64,000 nt of DNA from Massospora cicadina (taxonomy: Eukaryota > Entomophthoromycota > Entomophthoromycetes > Entomophthorales > Entomophthoraceae): NCBI GenBank assembly GCA_022478985.1, contig JAKSZP010008045.1, positions 1 to 64,000 of the forward strand, given 5' to 3'. The notes beneath the pieces are model-generated. The model was not told where the DNA came from. It worked only from the letters and a program-made list of their open reading frames with translations, and ran no database searches. A program made the translations under genes and the position numbers. This document shows positions 36,504-47,999 of the stretch, in pieces. Numbering within the stretch: the stretch's first letter is position 1; every line of letters starts with the position of its first letter.

Positions 36504-36559
36504 CCATATGCGAGAATCGTGGTATACTACCCCACGCCTCTCATGAAGGCCTTATGGCG

Positions 36560-37990
36560 CTTGTGTGGCTGTCCTTCCTTCATCTCAGACTTCAATTGCC
36601 ATAGAAATTTTGACTTTATTTGCTTATGGCTGACTTCCTCCCCAACTCATTCTCCCCACCCTCAATCATCATGGATTGATCTAGTTGAAACATTGTGGCT
36701 GTATCAAACTCCTCCAATTCATCCTTCTTATATGTTAAGCCTTCATCCTGACTTAACCAATCTGCTAGAACATTTGTCAAACCTGGCCTTTATTCTACCT
36801 GGAAGTTGTATTGGACTAGATCCACATGCCATCTGGCTTGCCGCTGGTTCATCTTCCTTAGTGCATGATAATATTCTAATACTCTATGGTCCTTTCAAAC
36901 AACGAAATGGTGTTGGACATAGAGCAGATGGTGCTTCAATTCCTGTAAGGCTGCCATCACCTCCAGCAGTTCCTTATCATATATTGGATAATTAGTTTTA
37001 GCAAGGATCATATTGCAGCTAAAATAACACATGTGGTGTTTGAGCCTGTATTCCCCCTCCTGTAGTTACAACGCACCTACAGCATAATTTGAAGCATCAG
37101 TTTCTACCACGAATGGCTTCCCAGGATCTAGATGGGCCAAGACAGGCGTGGTAAGTAACTTATCCTTTAATTTGAATGCCTTCTCCTCTTTTCTTCCCCA
37201 CAAAAATGGAACATCATGCGTTAGACACATGAGAGGTAAGGCCATTTGGATTAGATTTCTCACAAATCATCGTAGTAAGTTCAATGTTCCCAAAAAAAAC
37301 TCCACACCCTCATTTGATCAGTACGGGTCTTCGATGCTCATACTGCGCGCAGTTATTTAGACATACTCCTAATCCATTCTGGAACACCACGTTGCCTAGG
37401 AACGTCACCTAACTCCAATTTGAATTCACACTTGTAAGTTTTTAATCTCAGACCCATCCAGTCAATTGCCCTCAGAACTTCCTGGACAACTTGGACATGA
37501 TCCTCTTGGGACCTCAAAAACACCAAGATATCATACATATAAGTGGCACAGCATCGACCAATCATCCCTCCAAGGACATGATTGACCATACACTGAATCA
37601 CTTCTGGGTATTTCTAAGACTGAATGGCATCACATGATATTAATATACCCCCAAGTGGCACTTGATGCAGTATATTTTGATGCTCCCATCTCACTGGAAC
37701 CTGATTGAATGCATCTGCAAGGTCTAACTTTGTAAAAATATTGCATCCAGTAACCATTGGAAGTTTATCCTCTGACAAAGGAATCAGATAAGGATCAGGC
37801 TCAGTGACCATGTTCAGATGTCAGAAATCCACACATGGGCATAGTTTGCCACTTGCTTTTGGCACCAGTAATAAAAGAGACACAACTGGCGACTTAGAAG
37901 ACTCACTTAAACCTTTGTCCAACATTGATTTCACATGGCTCTCCAACACTCCTTTCGCTCATTGGTTAAGAGGGTATACCAGACATCCCT
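36560..37990 (-). pseudogene. G3 reverse transcriptase and RNase H
   Basis: RT: MVTEPDPYLIPL, then NIFTKLDLADAFNQVPVRWEH (37811-37614), then MVNHVLGGMIGR and TYMYDILVF where YLDD would be (37601-37353). RNase H: MCLTHDVPFLWGRKEEKAFKLK, TTPVLAHLDPGKPFVVETDASNYAVGAL (37263-37066), the D-ETDAS--AVGA active-site strand. Further RNase H lies to about 36560 in degraded frames. Confidence 0.82.
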
Positions 37991-38339
37991 AGGGAAGCTC
38001 TGACCCTTCCTTAAACCAGAATAAGAATACAAAAGAATCAGTAAGGGAAAGGGGCAAGTTCCCAATAGGACCAAATACACCCACAAAGTCGCTATATATG
38101 GTCAATAACTCTACCTCCTGCATTCCCCATATTTCTGAGTCTACTTGGAGCATCACTTCCAACCTCCATCTTCCACCTCATCTGAGGCCCCATTGGAGGA
38201 TTCAAAGTAATTGTATTAAGTGGCAGATCAACCTTGGGCTCAAACCAATGCCACCACCACATCCCCAATACCACAGGATGGGCCAGATTTCTGAATGCAC
38301 ATGATCCCTCTTTGAACAGAAACAGGTTCTATCAAACAA

Positions 38340-38654
38340 CTACCATAGGCTCCAAACACCTTGGGGAGCCCTCCTCAACATGTCAGCAAACACCACCTCA
38401 GGACCCTTCTTCATTTTCAACTTCATACTTTCTGCCAGGGTGAAAGCCACATAGTTTTCCTCAGCCCCTGTATTGACCAGAGCCAATACCTTCTCCATCT
38501 GACCTTGCAAATATAACTCCACCGGAATAAATAACTGAGGATAAAGTGAAGAAGTAGATTTAATGTTTAAAGCATTTTCAGATTGCAAATTTTTAAGTAA
38601 GGTAGGTTTGGGACCATTATTCTTCCCAGGTCCCTGAACTCCTGTTCTTCCCAA
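38340..38654 (-). pseudogene. G3 aspartic protease
   Basis: Minus-strand frame reads LFIPVELYLQGQ, then VLALVNTGAEENYVAFTLAES. This is the retropepsin strand --ALVDTGAE-NYV with the catalytic aspartate changed to asparagine, which alone would abolish activity. The upstream gag C-terminus (38935-38655) is too decayed to define a knuckle. Confidence 0.72.
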
Positions 38655-38935
38655 CTCCTCAATGTTTCCTTGGTATTAACCCTCCATGGAAATTTCCAAA
38701 ATTTCTGGGTGATCCCTGCCAACCTACTTGACCTCTACAAGCCACTGCAGGCGACTATCCCCTTCCTGGAGACATAGAATCCTCCCACTGGTTTTGCACC
38801 AAGGCCAATTATTTACCAACATGTACCATCAATGCGATTTCTTCAGCCAACGTACTCTTAAGTTTAGCAGCCACCATAAGTGCCAACATATCTGCTTGCA
38901 GCTCCTGTTGAAACATTCACAATGACTAGGTGACC

Positions 38936-40797
38936 CATGAAAATACTTTGCATCATACAGGTAATAGGATTCCTTATACAACTATCCTATGGATAGTACT
39001 TAATTAATAAAAATAGATTATTGCAAGTAACAAATGATTACAAACTGGAAAAAACATAATAAAGTAAAATAAGTTTTTTAATTAATAAACTTATTTTAAA
39101 GTTGTAAAAAATTACTAATAAAAAATTAGTAAATATACAAACAGAGTGCCAAATATTTCAAAATCAAAATTTCTTTTTTAATTTAGATGCAATAAATATT
39201 TTTCCTATTGTTTTTATATTTACTAATTTTTATCAAAAACTTACTAATTTTTAAATAAAAATTATGAAAACAAATTCTTGCTACCTCAGTATTACTGAGG
39301 TTAGAGTAGTGCTCTACTTTGGCGCACCTCATATTAAACTCTGAATAGTATCACTGCTTTTGCAAATGCTATTAGTTACTTGTTTTATGTTTAATTGACA
39401 TGTTGTTTATACATTGTTTATACATTGTTTATATATCTATACATTGTTTATATGCTTATACGTTGTTAATACATTATTTAAACATTTATTATTCTATTCT
39501 ATTATATTCAGAGACTTCAGCGCCACCATAGCATTTTATATATGTAATTTTTAAAATGAAATTTCTAAAAATGTAAGTTTTAAAATGCAATTTTTTAATA
39601 AAACATTAATTTTAAGCTATTTATTTTTTTTGTCATTAGAGGGAAAAACAATCTTCAAAATGGCATATAAAATATTAATTTTTATAGGACTAAGGGAATA
39701 TTTTATACCAAATAAAAAACAACTTTGAGAAATAGTATATAGAGATTAATTATGCTTGAGGAGTATTTGTAAAATCAATTATTTTTTTTATTCAGTCTTA
39801 ATTAGCTAACTTGCTAAATAGCTAAATGATTACTACCCACTTAACAAAACCATATAAAATATTGAATCAAAATAAATACCAAACTGCTCAGCTGTAACAA
39901 TATAGTGAATACCATTGAAAACATATAGGAGTTTCACTTGTTACATATGAAACTTTTAATCTAACTATAAAAATAATAAGTTACTTATTTTTTGTCATTA
40001 GAGGGAAAAATAATCTTCAAAATGGCTTATCAAACATTAATTTTGATACAGTATTAAGGGAGATATTTCATGACAAAAAAACACCTTTGAGAAATAATAT
40101 ATAGAGATATCCATCGCTTCTGAGCCCATTTATTATTTACTAAATTAATGGGCAGATACTTGACCAATACTTACAAAAGTAAAATGGGACCTAAGTTGGA
40201 GCATCCTCTATTTTTGGAGATGATCATCCAAATTGGTCCAGTATTTTCTGTTATGCGCGAACAAACGGAAAAAAAAGAAAAAAAACATACATACAGGTCG
40301 TTAACCTTCTTCTTATTCAAAGTCAGTTAAAAACCATTAAATATACCAAATCAACCAATCACCAACTGCTTCGTATTCGTAAAACAAACCTAAACTTATC
40401 GAAACAACCAAAACCACCAACTATTTACCAAAACCAATTAACTTATCATATCAACCAATCACTAACTGCATTATTAAAACCGTTAAGATTTATAATCAAC
40501 CCAAAACCACCAACCGCTTGCCAAAACCTTTTAAGTATCAAATCAACCGAATATCAAACTGCTCAGCTGTAACAATATACTGAATGCCATCGAAAACATA
40601 TAGGGGTTTCACTTGTTACATATAAAACTTTTTATTTTACTATGAATATAATAATTTACTTATTTTTCATCACAGAGGGAAAAATAATCTTCAAAATGGC
40701 TTATCAAACATTAATTTTGATACAATATTAAGGGAGATATTTCACACCGACAAAAAAAACACCTTTGAGAAATAATACATAGAGATTGGGAACCTGA
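38936..40797. repeat. AT-rich repeat block inside G3 between gag and protease
   Basis: Non-coding and very AT-rich. It holds three direct repeats (39611-39747, 39881-40110, 40556-40797) sharing AGAGGGAAAAA, ATCTTCAAAATGGC and CTTTGAGAAATA phrases; the last two are full units of about 235 bp. It also holds a short minisatellite (39401-39485, unit near TTATACATTGT), a palindrome CCTCAGT-ATT-ACTGAGG (39284-39300), and a nearly G-free stretch (40330-40550) with loosely repeated CCAACCAATCACCAACTG-like units. Either a later insertion or an expanded internal region; no duplication was found at its edges. Confidence 0.7.
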
Positions 40798-41328
40798 TGC
40801 TCATGCTGCTTTTGCCAAAGGTTATAAATCCAGGCATATTCTTCAATTGATCCTCACCCCTGACTTACCATCAGCAAAGCCAACCATGCCTCATCCTGCA
40901 CCTCATCCGGACAGGCAGCCCAGTTGATCCAATTGACACACTCATCCATGGAACCTGGAAGGTGACCTTGCTCCTCAATCAGTTCTTGCACCCACCCTGC
41001 CAGGTCCAATGGTAGCGCCTCCACAATTTTCACAATCTTCAGTGAGAAAGGGGTCTCTCCTCCCATTGCTTGAGCCAACAGTGCCTGAAAAAAAAACTTG
41101 CAACACCACTTAGTGAATCTTCTCCAAAGCTTCCACGGGCAATTCTGCCCAACCTTTTGGAGATTTAGATCCTCCTTGGCTCTCCTCCACCTCCATGTGA
41201 ATTGCACCACATACTAAACCACCTCTCTCATTGCAAATATTAATGAAAAACTCACCATCACCATTGTCAAAACATGATGATACCATTCCTCCCCCCTGGG
41301 GCCACCACCTCTTCTCATGCCCCCACAA
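40798..41328 (-). pseudogene. G3 gag N-terminal part
   Basis: Minus-strand frame 41210-40854 reads FFFQALLAQAMGGETPFSL, VEALPLDLAGWVQELIEEQG, MDECVNWINWAACPDEVQDE. A predicted helical protein next to the 5' LTR and so most likely gag; no zinc knuckle here. A stop at 40854 and the repeat block separate it from the rest. Confidence 0.55.
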
Positions 41329-41360
41329 GACTGACTAAAATGTATTTGAGTTGCATCTAA

Positions 41361-41969
41361 TGCAACAGGCGGGTTCACGCTAATATGCCACAAAGAAATT
41401 GGGAAGTAAGAGCCATGTTGCTGACCATACTAGGGACAGGCCTGCAGAAGCCCATCCTGAACCCTTCCATCATGCCTCATTGTTGCCACATATCCCAACA
41501 TTACTGTCCCCATGACGCTGCACATCAAAAGCAGGGTCTGGCTCCATGAGAGGGCTGAGAATGATGCCAACGCCATGCCAAGCTCACTAGTTGAGCTCAT
41601 AACTTTGATCCAATAATATAATTAAATAAAATATTTTTATAATAGCAAGTAATTTATAAAATTTCTAATTTTTTTTAGAAGACGCAACAGAGCATAAGGG
41701 CCCAACCATCTCCTAATAAATAGCACTTTGCTAGTATTGTAATAAGCTCCCTCTTATGTTTGGCTCACTTGAACACCAACCAGTACATTGCTCACAAAGA
41801 CTTCTCATCCTACTGGATCATCATCCATGACATTCATAAAGCCAATGTCATATTTTCTCAGATGCATTTTGCTTTTGGAATGTCAAATCTCACCAATTCC
41901 AACTTCCTTGAGTTTTAGGCCCTTCCTATAGAAGCAATATTCAGATCAGGTGCAGCCTAATCTGTTACA
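41361..41969 (-). repeat. G3 5' LTR
   Basis: Partner of 34590-35236; begins TGTAACAGATTAGG in the minus sense. Followed on the plus side by the duplication CAGGG. Confidence 0.9.
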
Positions 41970-41974
41970 CAGGG
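41970..41974. repeat. G3 target-site duplication (right)
   Basis: CAGGG, matching 34585-34589. Confidence 0.85.
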
Positions 41975-43259
41975 CATTCCCAATATGAAATTTGGAGTAA
42001 GAACCATTAGGTGACAGTCAGGGAAATTATTGTTGAAAAACATCATTTTGAACCAAACTTAAAGCTTAACACTGGTAGATAAATTATATATTTAATTCAT
42101 ATGGAACTATGGCTGTCAAATAAAGTGTGGTGATTGTGTTGACATGCTTTTTCCATAATTAAGTCTACTTGGATGACTAACATGTTATTATGCCTGCTGA
42201 GTGACCATTGTTTACATGTCCTTTTTAATAATTTCACTGGTACCCTTTCCTGCTTTCTAATCCACTCTAAAGCTCTTTTTAACTTACTTTTTTTGTGGCT
42301 AGAAAAGTATAGGTTATAGAGGTTTTGTTGAAGTAGGGGTTTGTAGGGGCTTGTTTGTATTTATGCAGTTTGTATTGTAGTTTACAATGGCGCACCTTTT
42401 ATGCTTTTTCAATGAATGTTGTGAGCATGGAGACAAATAAGGAGATAGCTAATGACATAGCTGTAAGGGCTAGAGGATCCCAAAACTTGCAAAATAATCA
42501 CTGCCGAGCTCTTATGGAACCATCTTAGACACCAAGCAGCTAGTACTATGATAGCTCCTAAACTCTCTATAAAAAGGGACATGCCATTTTAATGGGAGCA
42601 TAATGCCTGCAAAGTGCACCGTGCTGCTCTAAATGTTGTAAAAAATGACAAACCAAACATCTATGTTAAGTTATTACTAAAAAAACAGGGAAAAAAAAAA
42701 AGCAATTTAGCTGGTGCCCTCACAAGTGAGGGAACTGGCCTATATGTAGGAGTCGTTTTTTGCAGATGACTGTGCTGTTCCTTGAATACATAATACCTGT
42801 AGTAACTATATGTTAGTAGCATATGATTGAATGTGCACCTGGGAAAGGTAAGAAATAGAAATTGTTGAGATAATTTGGGACGGGAGTGTGATGGTAAATG
42901 CCATGATTAGCTGCTCCCTAGCTAAGCTATCTAAACTTCTTGAAAAATCTCAATATTAATATGCACTCCACCCACAATGCCCAGCGTTTAATTGACAGGA
43001 GGAAAAAATTGAAAAGGGAATATTAGCAAAATATGAAAAAGTGAGAGAGAATTGGCAGACAAAAAATTAAATCTCATGTCAAAATCTGAGAATGTAACAT
43101 ACTAATTAAACAAAATGTGATTTTTGAGAATTTCAGGATTTAAAAGTGGGGGGAAAATTTTAAAGAGGTGTAACAGTATTGTAAAAATTATCTAATTTAA
43201 AGAAATTCCAATTTTGTTAGCGTAACTAAAGGACTTCTCTGCATAAGAGCTTAATTCTT
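41975..43259. other. Unassigned stretch
   Basis: No gene or repeat recognised. If G3 inserted into G0, this would be expected to hold the G0 gag start and 5' LTR, but I found no LTR partner. Confidence 0.4.
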
Positions 43260-43273
43260 TCAATATAATACTG
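43260..43273. repeat. Probable target-site duplication of element D (left)
   Basis: TCAATATAATACTG, resembling TCAATATGAAAACTG at 45165-45179 with one indel and a few substitutions. Confidence 0.55.
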
Positions 43274-45164
43274 TTTTCTTTCACCGCTTGAAGTCACTTT
43301 TGAGCGATTTTAAATTTAAGCTTTATTTATCCACAGCCGTCTGCCCAAGCCTATTCTTTGATGTCCTTGGCTCCGCCGCCTGCCACCCCAGTGTGGGGCA
43401 GCAGTGCACCCCCACCTAGCGTTTTCCACCCCACGGGCAAGCACGTTTGGATGGGCTCAAACAGCCTGCCCACTGCTTCCAGCCGTTTTGTCCCCCCATG
43501 GGACTTAGCGCTCCACCTGGCGCGCGTCCACCCTTCTCACCCCCATCCTCTCGCCCACCCTTGATCCGCCATTCGCCATTGCCTCAGAGTGGACTATGGG
43601 CGTTTGTTCCCATATGCTGATAAGGCAATTATTGACCTAGCCACTGCGGCCTTTGCGCCAGCTGGCTTTATAGATTTCCGCCCTTTTAAGGGCTACTTTG
43701 ACGTTGGGTTCTAATCTGAGGAAGATGCTGAAGAGGCAGCACAAATTCCTCTAATTTATAAAAATACCCCCATTCCCACAACCCATACTCACCTCCCTTC
43801 AGACACCACGCTGGTGATATCCTTTGCAAATCTCCCATCCCACCTCCCACCCCAGGTTTTGTATGACCAGTTAGTCTCGGGGCTTATGGCTTATGGCACT
43901 CAGCCCAACCTCATCTTTGCCATTCCATCTGGTGCAGAGCACCTTGCTGCTCCTCGTGCAACAGCCACCATCACCCCACACCACCCTGCTATAGCCCAAC
44001 AAATCCCACCCTGCGCTAGTGTGGCTGCAGCGCCTGATCATTTCTTTTGGGCTTGGGTTGATAATGGTAGACAGATTTGTTCCCTCTGCTTTGGCCTCGA
44101 CCATGCAAAAAAAGCGTGCCCTCAAGCCAATTCCGCTGCTGCAGCTTCTGAGCCCCCCTCTGAAGGTTCAGTATGGGGTGCTTTGCTGCCCCCTCCCATC
44201 CTCCAATCTCGTTCAGTGGGCCTGCATGGAAAATCACCCCCCAAAACCTCCAGCCTCACTCTCCCACTTAAATCCACCCAGCCAATAAGAGCAATGCTTG
44301 AACCACCATTGGTACCCAAGCAGCCGCCCATTCGCCCAATCCCACCCACCCAAATTTGAACGCCACTATTCCAGTGAACCAAAATCCATGAGATCTATTG
44401 GCTGAGACTGACGAATCAGGTAATGTCCTCATTAGTCAGCATACAGGTCAACCTCTCTGCCAAGGCGATTATGGTTGGACAGAATTTTTCCTTCCTGACT
44501 TTGATGAAACCCCTACCCCTCGCCATTTCGCTCCTCTGCCCAATACAGCCCCCTTCCAAAGTGACCACCAGCTCGCCTTAGCTGCAGTGGCCTCTCCTCA
44601 GTGCCTGAAACTATGCACCGCGGTGGCCCAGTCAGTGGCTCAGCTCCAGCATGGCCTGCCCACCCTCTTCTTCCCCCTGACTTCCCTGAATCTGCCTGCA
44701 GTGACATCTCAAAACTATTTGATGATGCTGAAGTTGCTGTTATGAATGTTGCAACGCTTGCTTCATTCAACCCCTCAGCCAAAATCACCCACCACAGTAT
44801 CTCCCTTTTCACCCAACTTCCTGAAGCCCGCAAAGAAGCTGAAATTCTCCTCACAGCTTTTGTTGAATCACTTTCCCATCATTATCCTAATGGGGAAGTG
44901 GAAAACTCTTACTACGCTGACCTCCACCCCCACTATGCGGATGCCCTAACGCCCTGGCTCTCTGCTCTGATCTGGTACTGTAACCAACATCCCATGATCA
45001 AGGTGGGTCTTTCTAAAAACCAACCCTCTGACCCCTCCTCACCCTCTGCCATGGTGGGTTAGCGGTCTCCGCTTCCCACTTGGTTAGTAGTTTTGTTTTG
45101 TCATTTTGGGTGTTGTGATTCGGTATTGTCTGTCCCCTGGTCAGCGTACCTCAAATAAATTGAA
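43274..45164 (+). mobile_element. Element D: ORF1-only LINE-related retroposon (about 1.9 kb)
   Basis: Plus-strand element with a LINE-like 5' start (TTTTCTTTCACCGCTTG; then CACTTTTG as in LINE B) and a LINE-like 3' end. TGTCTGTCCCCTGGTCAG at 45127-45144 is close to TGTCCATCCCATGGTCAG of LINE C (minus sense of 11023-11040), and AATAAATT follows. Between them is one coding region and no endonuclease or RT. Flanked by probable imperfect duplications. Best read as a non-autonomous family that borrows LINE ORF2 enzymes. Confidence 0.8.
43358..45062 (+). pseudogene. Element D ORF1-like protein with zinc knuckle and extra C-terminal domain
   Basis: About 570 codons. One frame runs from near 43358 to 44357 with stops at 43562 and about 43712. 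It gives a Pro-rich N-terminus, FPYADKAIIDLATAAF, FIDFRPFKGYFDVGF, VISFANLPSHLPPQVLYDQL (like TFDFLPTTVKRDIFEQHL of LINE B ORF1), and an intact knuckle CSLCFGLDHAKKAC at 44078-44119. After frame changes, the C-terminal part (44601-45062) reads FDDAEVAVMNVATLASFNPS, SLFTQLPEARKEAEILLTAF, ending SSPSAMVG. This last domain is shared with E and F but not with the LINE ORF1s. Its role is unknown. Confidence 0.75.
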
Positions 45165-45179
45165 TCAATATGAAAACTG
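45165..45179. repeat. Probable target-site duplication of element D (right)
   Basis: TCAATATGAAAACTG; see 43260-43273. Confidence 0.55.
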
Positions 45180-45696
45180 CTAGTTAATGTGGGGTTTGGG
45201 TAAGTATGGAAAGGAAGAGGGTAGAGGGCACTGGGACCCTTAGATTAACTGAGACTAACAAGTGGGACCCCTCATAGGTCTAGGCATATTTTCTAAAGGG
45301 GTAGATTTATTCAACATGGTTTTTTTGAAGATTTTGGTGGCTTGATGTTTATAATATGTAGATAGTCAAGTGACCCTGCACCCTATAACTTTTAGGTGGT
45401 AAGTTTTTTACAAATGGTGGAAAGGGGAAGAGTGAACCTTATATTTCTATGATAAGTTGTATGATATTCACTTATATCTCATAAGCGCTAGGAGTTATCT
45501 AATGTTATTTCTTTAAGTTTTTAAAGTTCACATTTCCCCTTGGAATTGGAAATAACGGTTGAATTACTTGACGCCTCAATTTTGAGGCCCTATATAACTT
45601 TTTTAGTTGGGAAATTTGGCTCTCCAACCTCATCCAAGGCCACTTTGTAAACAAAAGTTTTTATGATTGGTGTTTTCTTTGGGCATCCATACCATT
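45180..45696. other. Unassigned spacer
   Basis: About 500 bp between D and G6 with no coding or repeat signal that I can see. Confidence 0.5.
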
Positions 45697-46545
45697 TGTC
45701 AAGCTTCCCCTTAGTTTAGGAGAAGCCTGACTATAGGGTTATGATTCATTAAATACTTTATCAATGTAACCTTTACTATTATTGTTATTTACTTAGATTA
45801 TGTTTACAATTTGATGTTTTATTGGCCCCAAGGAGAAAAAATCACTAATAATTTTATATGTATAAAGCACTAAGTGATTTCCTTTAGTAATGCCAAGTTT
45901 ACAACCCCATTGAATTCCAAATAAAACACCCAACTAGAGCTCAACAGCCTAGGAGATAGGTAAAAATACTTGATCCGATTTAGTATCATCTTGATACTAG
46001 GCCTGAGGTTGTATTCAGTGTTTAACTCCTCTATTCATCCCATTAACTATCTTAGCCACATATTATGCCTTACTACACATTGGTTTACTAATGACAAATA
46101 ATGAAAACCACTATATTATGTCAATATTATCTGATCTTAGACCAACCTAAAAGAATGAATCCTGATCTAACACTCTCTGGACATGGACTGTGCCACCACC
46201 TCCTACATTCCTGAATTTATTTCACCCTCAACGTGTATACGCCTATCCATCATAATAAAATCTTCTCCATGGTACTACTTAAAGTACTATTTATTTTTTA
46301 AAAGTAACTTATTTATTCTTCATAATTTACTATAGTTTAATGAGCTCTTTTGGAAAATTTGACCTTTACTTAGATTAATTATATTATAATCAGTCAGAAT
46401 TGATCATCTTTCATGGCCAATGAACCTAATTGCGTTAGCAATAAATAATTAAACTAAGAAGAATTCTGACACTAGTTTAACTAATAAATGTTTAACCTAT
46501 AAAGTACTGGCACACTATCTTATTATATGGAAACCCCCAAAACTA
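45697..46545 (+). repeat. G6 left LTR
   Basis: Partner of 59992-60838; diverged by roughly a quarter by eye. Confidence 0.75.
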
Positions 46546-46929
46546 GTACTTTCTGCAAGGGTTCTCCCAATACTACCTGGCAAAGACATGCCTTTGAAAA
46601 GTTGAATCATTAAGTTGATAAAAAGAAAATTGAGTGTACACCAAAGGTTCCAACGATTAATCAAAATCCCATTCTTCAATAAAATTAAACATGCCAGTAT
46701 TATCAAGAACTGCTAAATGTAGTGGCTTATCACCTTGCCCTGCTCCCAAACTTCTTATTAAAGCTTTTGGAAGCCAAGATAGAGTATATTAATCTGACAT
46801 CAGCTTACCATAATATTAAAAACAATCACTAAGATTAGGCATCAAGCTAACCCTTCCAATTTAAATTTTAATGTGAGGTTAAAATTTTTTTTCTTGTCTT
46901 ATAATCCTTTAAGCTGTTACTAACATAGA

Positions 46930-46934
46930 GAGCA
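46930..46934. repeat. G4 target-site duplication (left)
   Basis: GAGCA, repeated at 57170-57174. Confidence 0.82.
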
Positions 46935-47675
46935 TGTTGAGATTTGGGTTTTACCTACTATGGGATAGTGCCATCAGCCCTATTACCCCAATGCAGTATA
47001 GACCACACCTTTACCCTTGTCCCGCTCCTTATATCCTTCATCAGATCATCCTTAATCGCTACACCATTAGATTTTTTTAACAAATTTTGATCCAACTTTA
47101 GGATTCTATAAATTTAATATGTACAATCATAATTTTAGGACAGTTTAAACCTTTCCTCTTGTTAAGTTCCTTAAACTAATTCCATTCACATCAATTGGAG
47201 ATTGTCAGAACCATTTGTTAAAATTCATCTAAAACATTGCTAGTTGGTTAATCCCCTCAAGATGCTACCAAGGTTTAACAGACCACGTCAAAGTGTGTCG
47301 ACCTTATATAAACCACCTTCAGGTTTCAGAAGAATAATCTACTGGCCACTAGTCGACCATAATGAGAAAACTCTGGAAGATTTAAGAGCCATGATATAAA
47401 CTGACCATCTAGAGGGTAAGGTATAAATTTGGGTTGACTCATCATGGAAAGTGATATGCATCATCACACATAAGAATATTATTTGATGGTGAATCTCCAA
47501 GCTGGAAGTACCTACTGAGACTATGGTAGATTTGGTGAATTTATCTTTAATAAGGGCTTCTATTTTGTCAAGCTTTACGTTTATTTGGAGGAACGCTTTC
47601 TTCATACAGTTGTGCCTATTTGAAAAGCAAACATAAATGTGCATATATTGCTCAGTTGTAGTTCAGATTGCAACA
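46935..47675 (+). repeat. G4 5' LTR
   Basis: Begins TGTTGAGATTTGGG, ends GATTGCAACA. Partner of 56430-57169; shared blocks include ATTGGAGATT, CTTACTGAGACTATGG-like and TTTACGTTTATTT-like stretches. Confidence 0.88.
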
Positions 47676-47999
47676 TTCTATTACTCACTACAGGGTACAC
47701 TTTGACAACACCTAAGAGGAACCCAAGGAATCATCTATCCATTGGTCAGGTTCCCAACCGCTTCACCATTGGCTATAGGGATAAGTATCCCTTTTCAACC
47801 CACGGACACTGGGGATCCCTCACGACCACTTCAACCATAGCAGTTTGGACAAGGAATCTGAAGCTCCCATATGGAGCTCATTCCCTAGGACTGCCGGCCT
47901 ATCAGTTAGTAGATTGAATGGCTAGATACCAACTGAATACATCAAGTAAGTCATAGAATGGCTCCTCTGCGGATATGATCTCCACACCAAAGCTATCAT

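Larger units (their letters stand above)
34590..41969 (-). mobile_element. Ty3/gypsy LTR retrotransposon G3 (7380 bp)
   Basis: Complete minus-strand element with exact 5-bp duplications CAGGG. LTRs of 647 bp (34590-35236) and 609 bp (41361-41969) begin TGTAAC; the left LTR ends GTTACA in the minus sense. Order right to left: gag, repeat block, protease, RT, RNase H, integrase. A pyrimidine run (35237-35248, plus sense) next to the left LTR is the polypurine tract. LTRs differ by roughly a tenth by eye, making this the youngest gypsy element here, though already broken. The protein motifs resemble chromoviruses. Confidence 0.92.

Noticed and set aside
39401..39485. CRISPR-like repeat
   Set aside because: Short adjacent units without unique spacers: a minisatellite in AT-rich eukaryotic DNA.
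41975..43259. 5' LTR of G0
   Set aside because: Expected here by logic, but no partner sequence could be matched in 2.4-5.4 kb.
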